Shown piece by piece: positions 62,733 to 64,000 of a stretch of DNA of 64,000 nt. A program made the translations under genes and the position numbers. Source of the stretch: Methanosarcina barkeri str. Wiesmoor (lineage in GTDB: Archaea > Halobacteriota > Methanosarcinia > Methanosarcinales > Methanosarcinaceae). The notes under the pieces were generated by a model. The model was not told where the DNA came from. It ran no database searches and was given only the letters and a program-made list of their open reading frames with translations. The stretch's first letter is position 1. Every line of letters begins with the position of its first letter. The stretch covers positions 2,604,001 through 2,668,000 of the forward strand of contig NZ_CP009526.1 in NCBI RefSeq assembly GCF_000969985.1. Reading direction: 5' to 3'.

Positions 62733-64000
62733 ATGGCACTTCATCCGACTGATTATTTTAGGAAGGAAAGGATTTTTGTTGATAGGGAAACTTGCATTGA
62801 TAATTTTAGACGCTTCATTCAAAACTCTAATAATCAAGATTATAATGCTCTATTTTACTATGGTATAGCAGGCATTGGTAAAAGCAAGTTGCAACATAAG
62901 TTGCAAAATATACTGAACACGGAATACCCTGAAATGCTTTGGGTATCCATGGATTTGGAAAACGATACTCACAGAAATGTGAGTACTTTTTTAATAGCAC
63001 TCAGGAACAAAATTCAGAAAAAATGCAATGTGAGGTTTTATAAATTTAACTTGGCTCATGCTATATTCTCGAAAAAAAGTCGACCTGATATCCCGTTAAA
63101 TAAAGAAACATATCCAATGCTTAAAGAAGATGGATTTTTTTACGAAATATTAAATTCCCTTAATGAAACCGCATTTGGACCTTTTATATCAATACCTGTA
63201 AAACGGATAGTTGATATTATAAACCAGGCTCCTGGAAACGTCAGAAGACATTTTGGAGAGCTGCCTATAGATATTAATAAACTTGAATCTATGGAAGCTC
63301 ATGAGATTGAAAAGAAATTGCCTGGTATTTTTGCTGCAGATTTTACAGGTAGTTTAGGCACTAATTCAAGAGCTTGTATTTTTATTGATACTTATGAAGC
63401 CATTTGGAAAGGCTGGCGAGGAATAGGTAGTTTCAGTGAAAAAGATAAATGGATACGAAAATGCCTAATTCCCAATATGCCAGGCGTCTCATGGGTAATA
63501 TGTGGGAGAAAACAGATAAAATCACTATGGATAAAAGACGAGCAAGACTGGGAAATGTGCATGAAAGAGTATCCTATAGAGGATCTACCAGAAGAATATA
63601 GTGAACAATTTTTAAAAGAATATATAGAAGAGGAAGACATTCGAAGTGTAATAGTTAAAGCAAGTGAAGGAGTTCCATGTTACCTTAATCTATCTGTTGA
63701 CACCTATGAGCAAGTCAGCAGAATCAAAAAACCAGAAGTCAAGGACTTTCCAAACACGAAAATAGAGGTTTTTGAAAAGTTTGTGAAATATCTTGATAAT
63801 AACGAAAAAAGAACTCTTTATATCCTCTCAGCACCGAACTCATGGGATCGGAATCTATTCAAAAAATTGATTAATGAATTCAATCCAACTTATTCAATTT
63901 ATGAATTCTCAGACTTAATTAAATATTCTTTTGTTAAAAAAATCACGGATGAAAAATTTTCACTTCACCAATTAATGAGGAAAAATCTTCAAGAATATCA
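62733..64000 (+). CDS. STAND-type P-loop NTPase, N-terminal part (cut by window end)
   Basis: ATG 62733, with agcggaga upstream, opens a frame without stop to the window end (422 codons seen). It starts MALHPTDYFRKERIFVDRE, then Walker A FYYGIAGIGKSKLQHKL (about residue 45), Walker B ACIFIDTYEAIWKG (about 214), a sensor-like WVICGRKQ, and a winged-helix end (EKFVKYLDNNEKRTLYILS; FSLHQLMRKNLQEY). That order (NB-ARC-like NTPase followed by winged helix) is the STAND layout; the missing C-terminus would be expected to hold sensing repeats such as TPR. STAND NTPases act in signalling, cell suicide or anti-phage defence (Avs-like). An N-terminal effector is not visible. The gene is incomplete here. 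Confidence 0.8.
   Translation, partial: MALHPTDYFRKERIFVDRETCIDNFRRFIQNSNNQDYNALFYYGIAGIGKSKLQHKLQNILNTEYPEMLWVSMDLENDTHRNVSTFLIALRNKIQKKCNVRFYKFNLAHAIFSKKSRPDIPLNKETYPMLKEDGFFYEILNSLNETAFGPFISIPVKRIVDIINQAPGNVRRHFGELPIDINKLESMEAHEIEKKLPGIFAADFTGSLGTNSRACIFIDTYEAIWKGWRGIGSFSEKDKWIRKCLIPNMPGVSWVICGRKQIKSLWIKDEQDWEMCMKEYPIEDLPEEYSEQFLKEYIEEEDIRSVIVKASEGVPCYLNLSVDTYEQVSRIKKPEVKDFPNTKIEVFEKFVKYLDNNEKRTLYILSAPNSWDRNLFKKLINEFNPTYSIYEFSDLIKYSFVKKITDEKFSLHQLMRKNLQEY

Overview
The window looks like chromosomal DNA of a Methanosarcina-type methanogenic archaeon. The case rests on AT-rich DNA with archaeal TATA-like boxes, archaeal-type genes (a Trm5/Tyw2-family tRNA methyltransferase, an NcsA/TtuA-type tRNA thiolase, MoeA and a MobB-MoaE fusion, a surface protein with a PGF-CTERM-like anchor), large PAS/HisKA_2 sensor kinases, CARDB/COG1361 and beta-helix/PKD surface proteins, and a heavy load of insertion sequences. 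The species cannot be named from the sequence alone.

Layout. 1-3.6 kb: a tRNA methyltransferase between two same-orientation IS1634-type elements, the left one an internal deletion derivative. 3.6-5.3 kb: a tandem repeat and a dihydrolipoamide-dehydrogenase-like flavoprotein. 5.4-7.1 kb: an IS200/IS605 element with a nonsense-mutated tnpA and an intact tnpB. 7.2-9.8 kb: a secreted beta-helix/PKD protein whose fourth PKD repeat has decayed. 10.9-13.3 kb and 28.2-30.8 kb: two paralogous sensor histidine kinases, each followed by a broken tRNA-Leu 3' part. 13.9-18.1 kb: a MarR regulator with a heterodimeric ABC exporter. 18.4-24.6 kb: an FAD oxidoreductase, a LigB-type dioxygenase, homospermidine synthase and a ThrE-type exporter. 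24.6-27.7 kb: IS relics around a secreted protein that ends in TAG. 31.2-36.1 kb: a dead IS256 element, a TauE/SafE remnant, a decayed mobB-moaE and an intact moeA. 36.4-45.9 kb: ncsA, membrane and surface proteins, a TudS-like protein and Nudix, separated by repeat-rich spacers. 46.2-54.9 kb: a type I restriction-modification island (hsdM, hsdS, DUF6155, a broken coiled-coil ORF, an antisense unknown gene, hsdR, and a second DUF6155 copy killed by a MITE). 55-62 kb: small and unknown genes, an AGCS symporter lacking a normal start, and a CARDB protein/MacB-like permease/LolD-like ATPase operon. 62.7 kb to the end: the N-terminal part of a STAND-type P-loop NTPase.

How it works together. Coherent units are hsdM-hsdS-DUF6155 with hsdR nearby, MarR with the two ABC half-transporters (a self-regulated exporter), and the 58.2-62.1 kb three-gene surface ABC system. 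The restriction island, the TnpB element and the STAND NTPase make this a plausible defence-rich, recombination-prone region. Most of the intergenic DNA consists of IS remnants, MITEs and short tandem repeats whose unit length is often a multiple of three.
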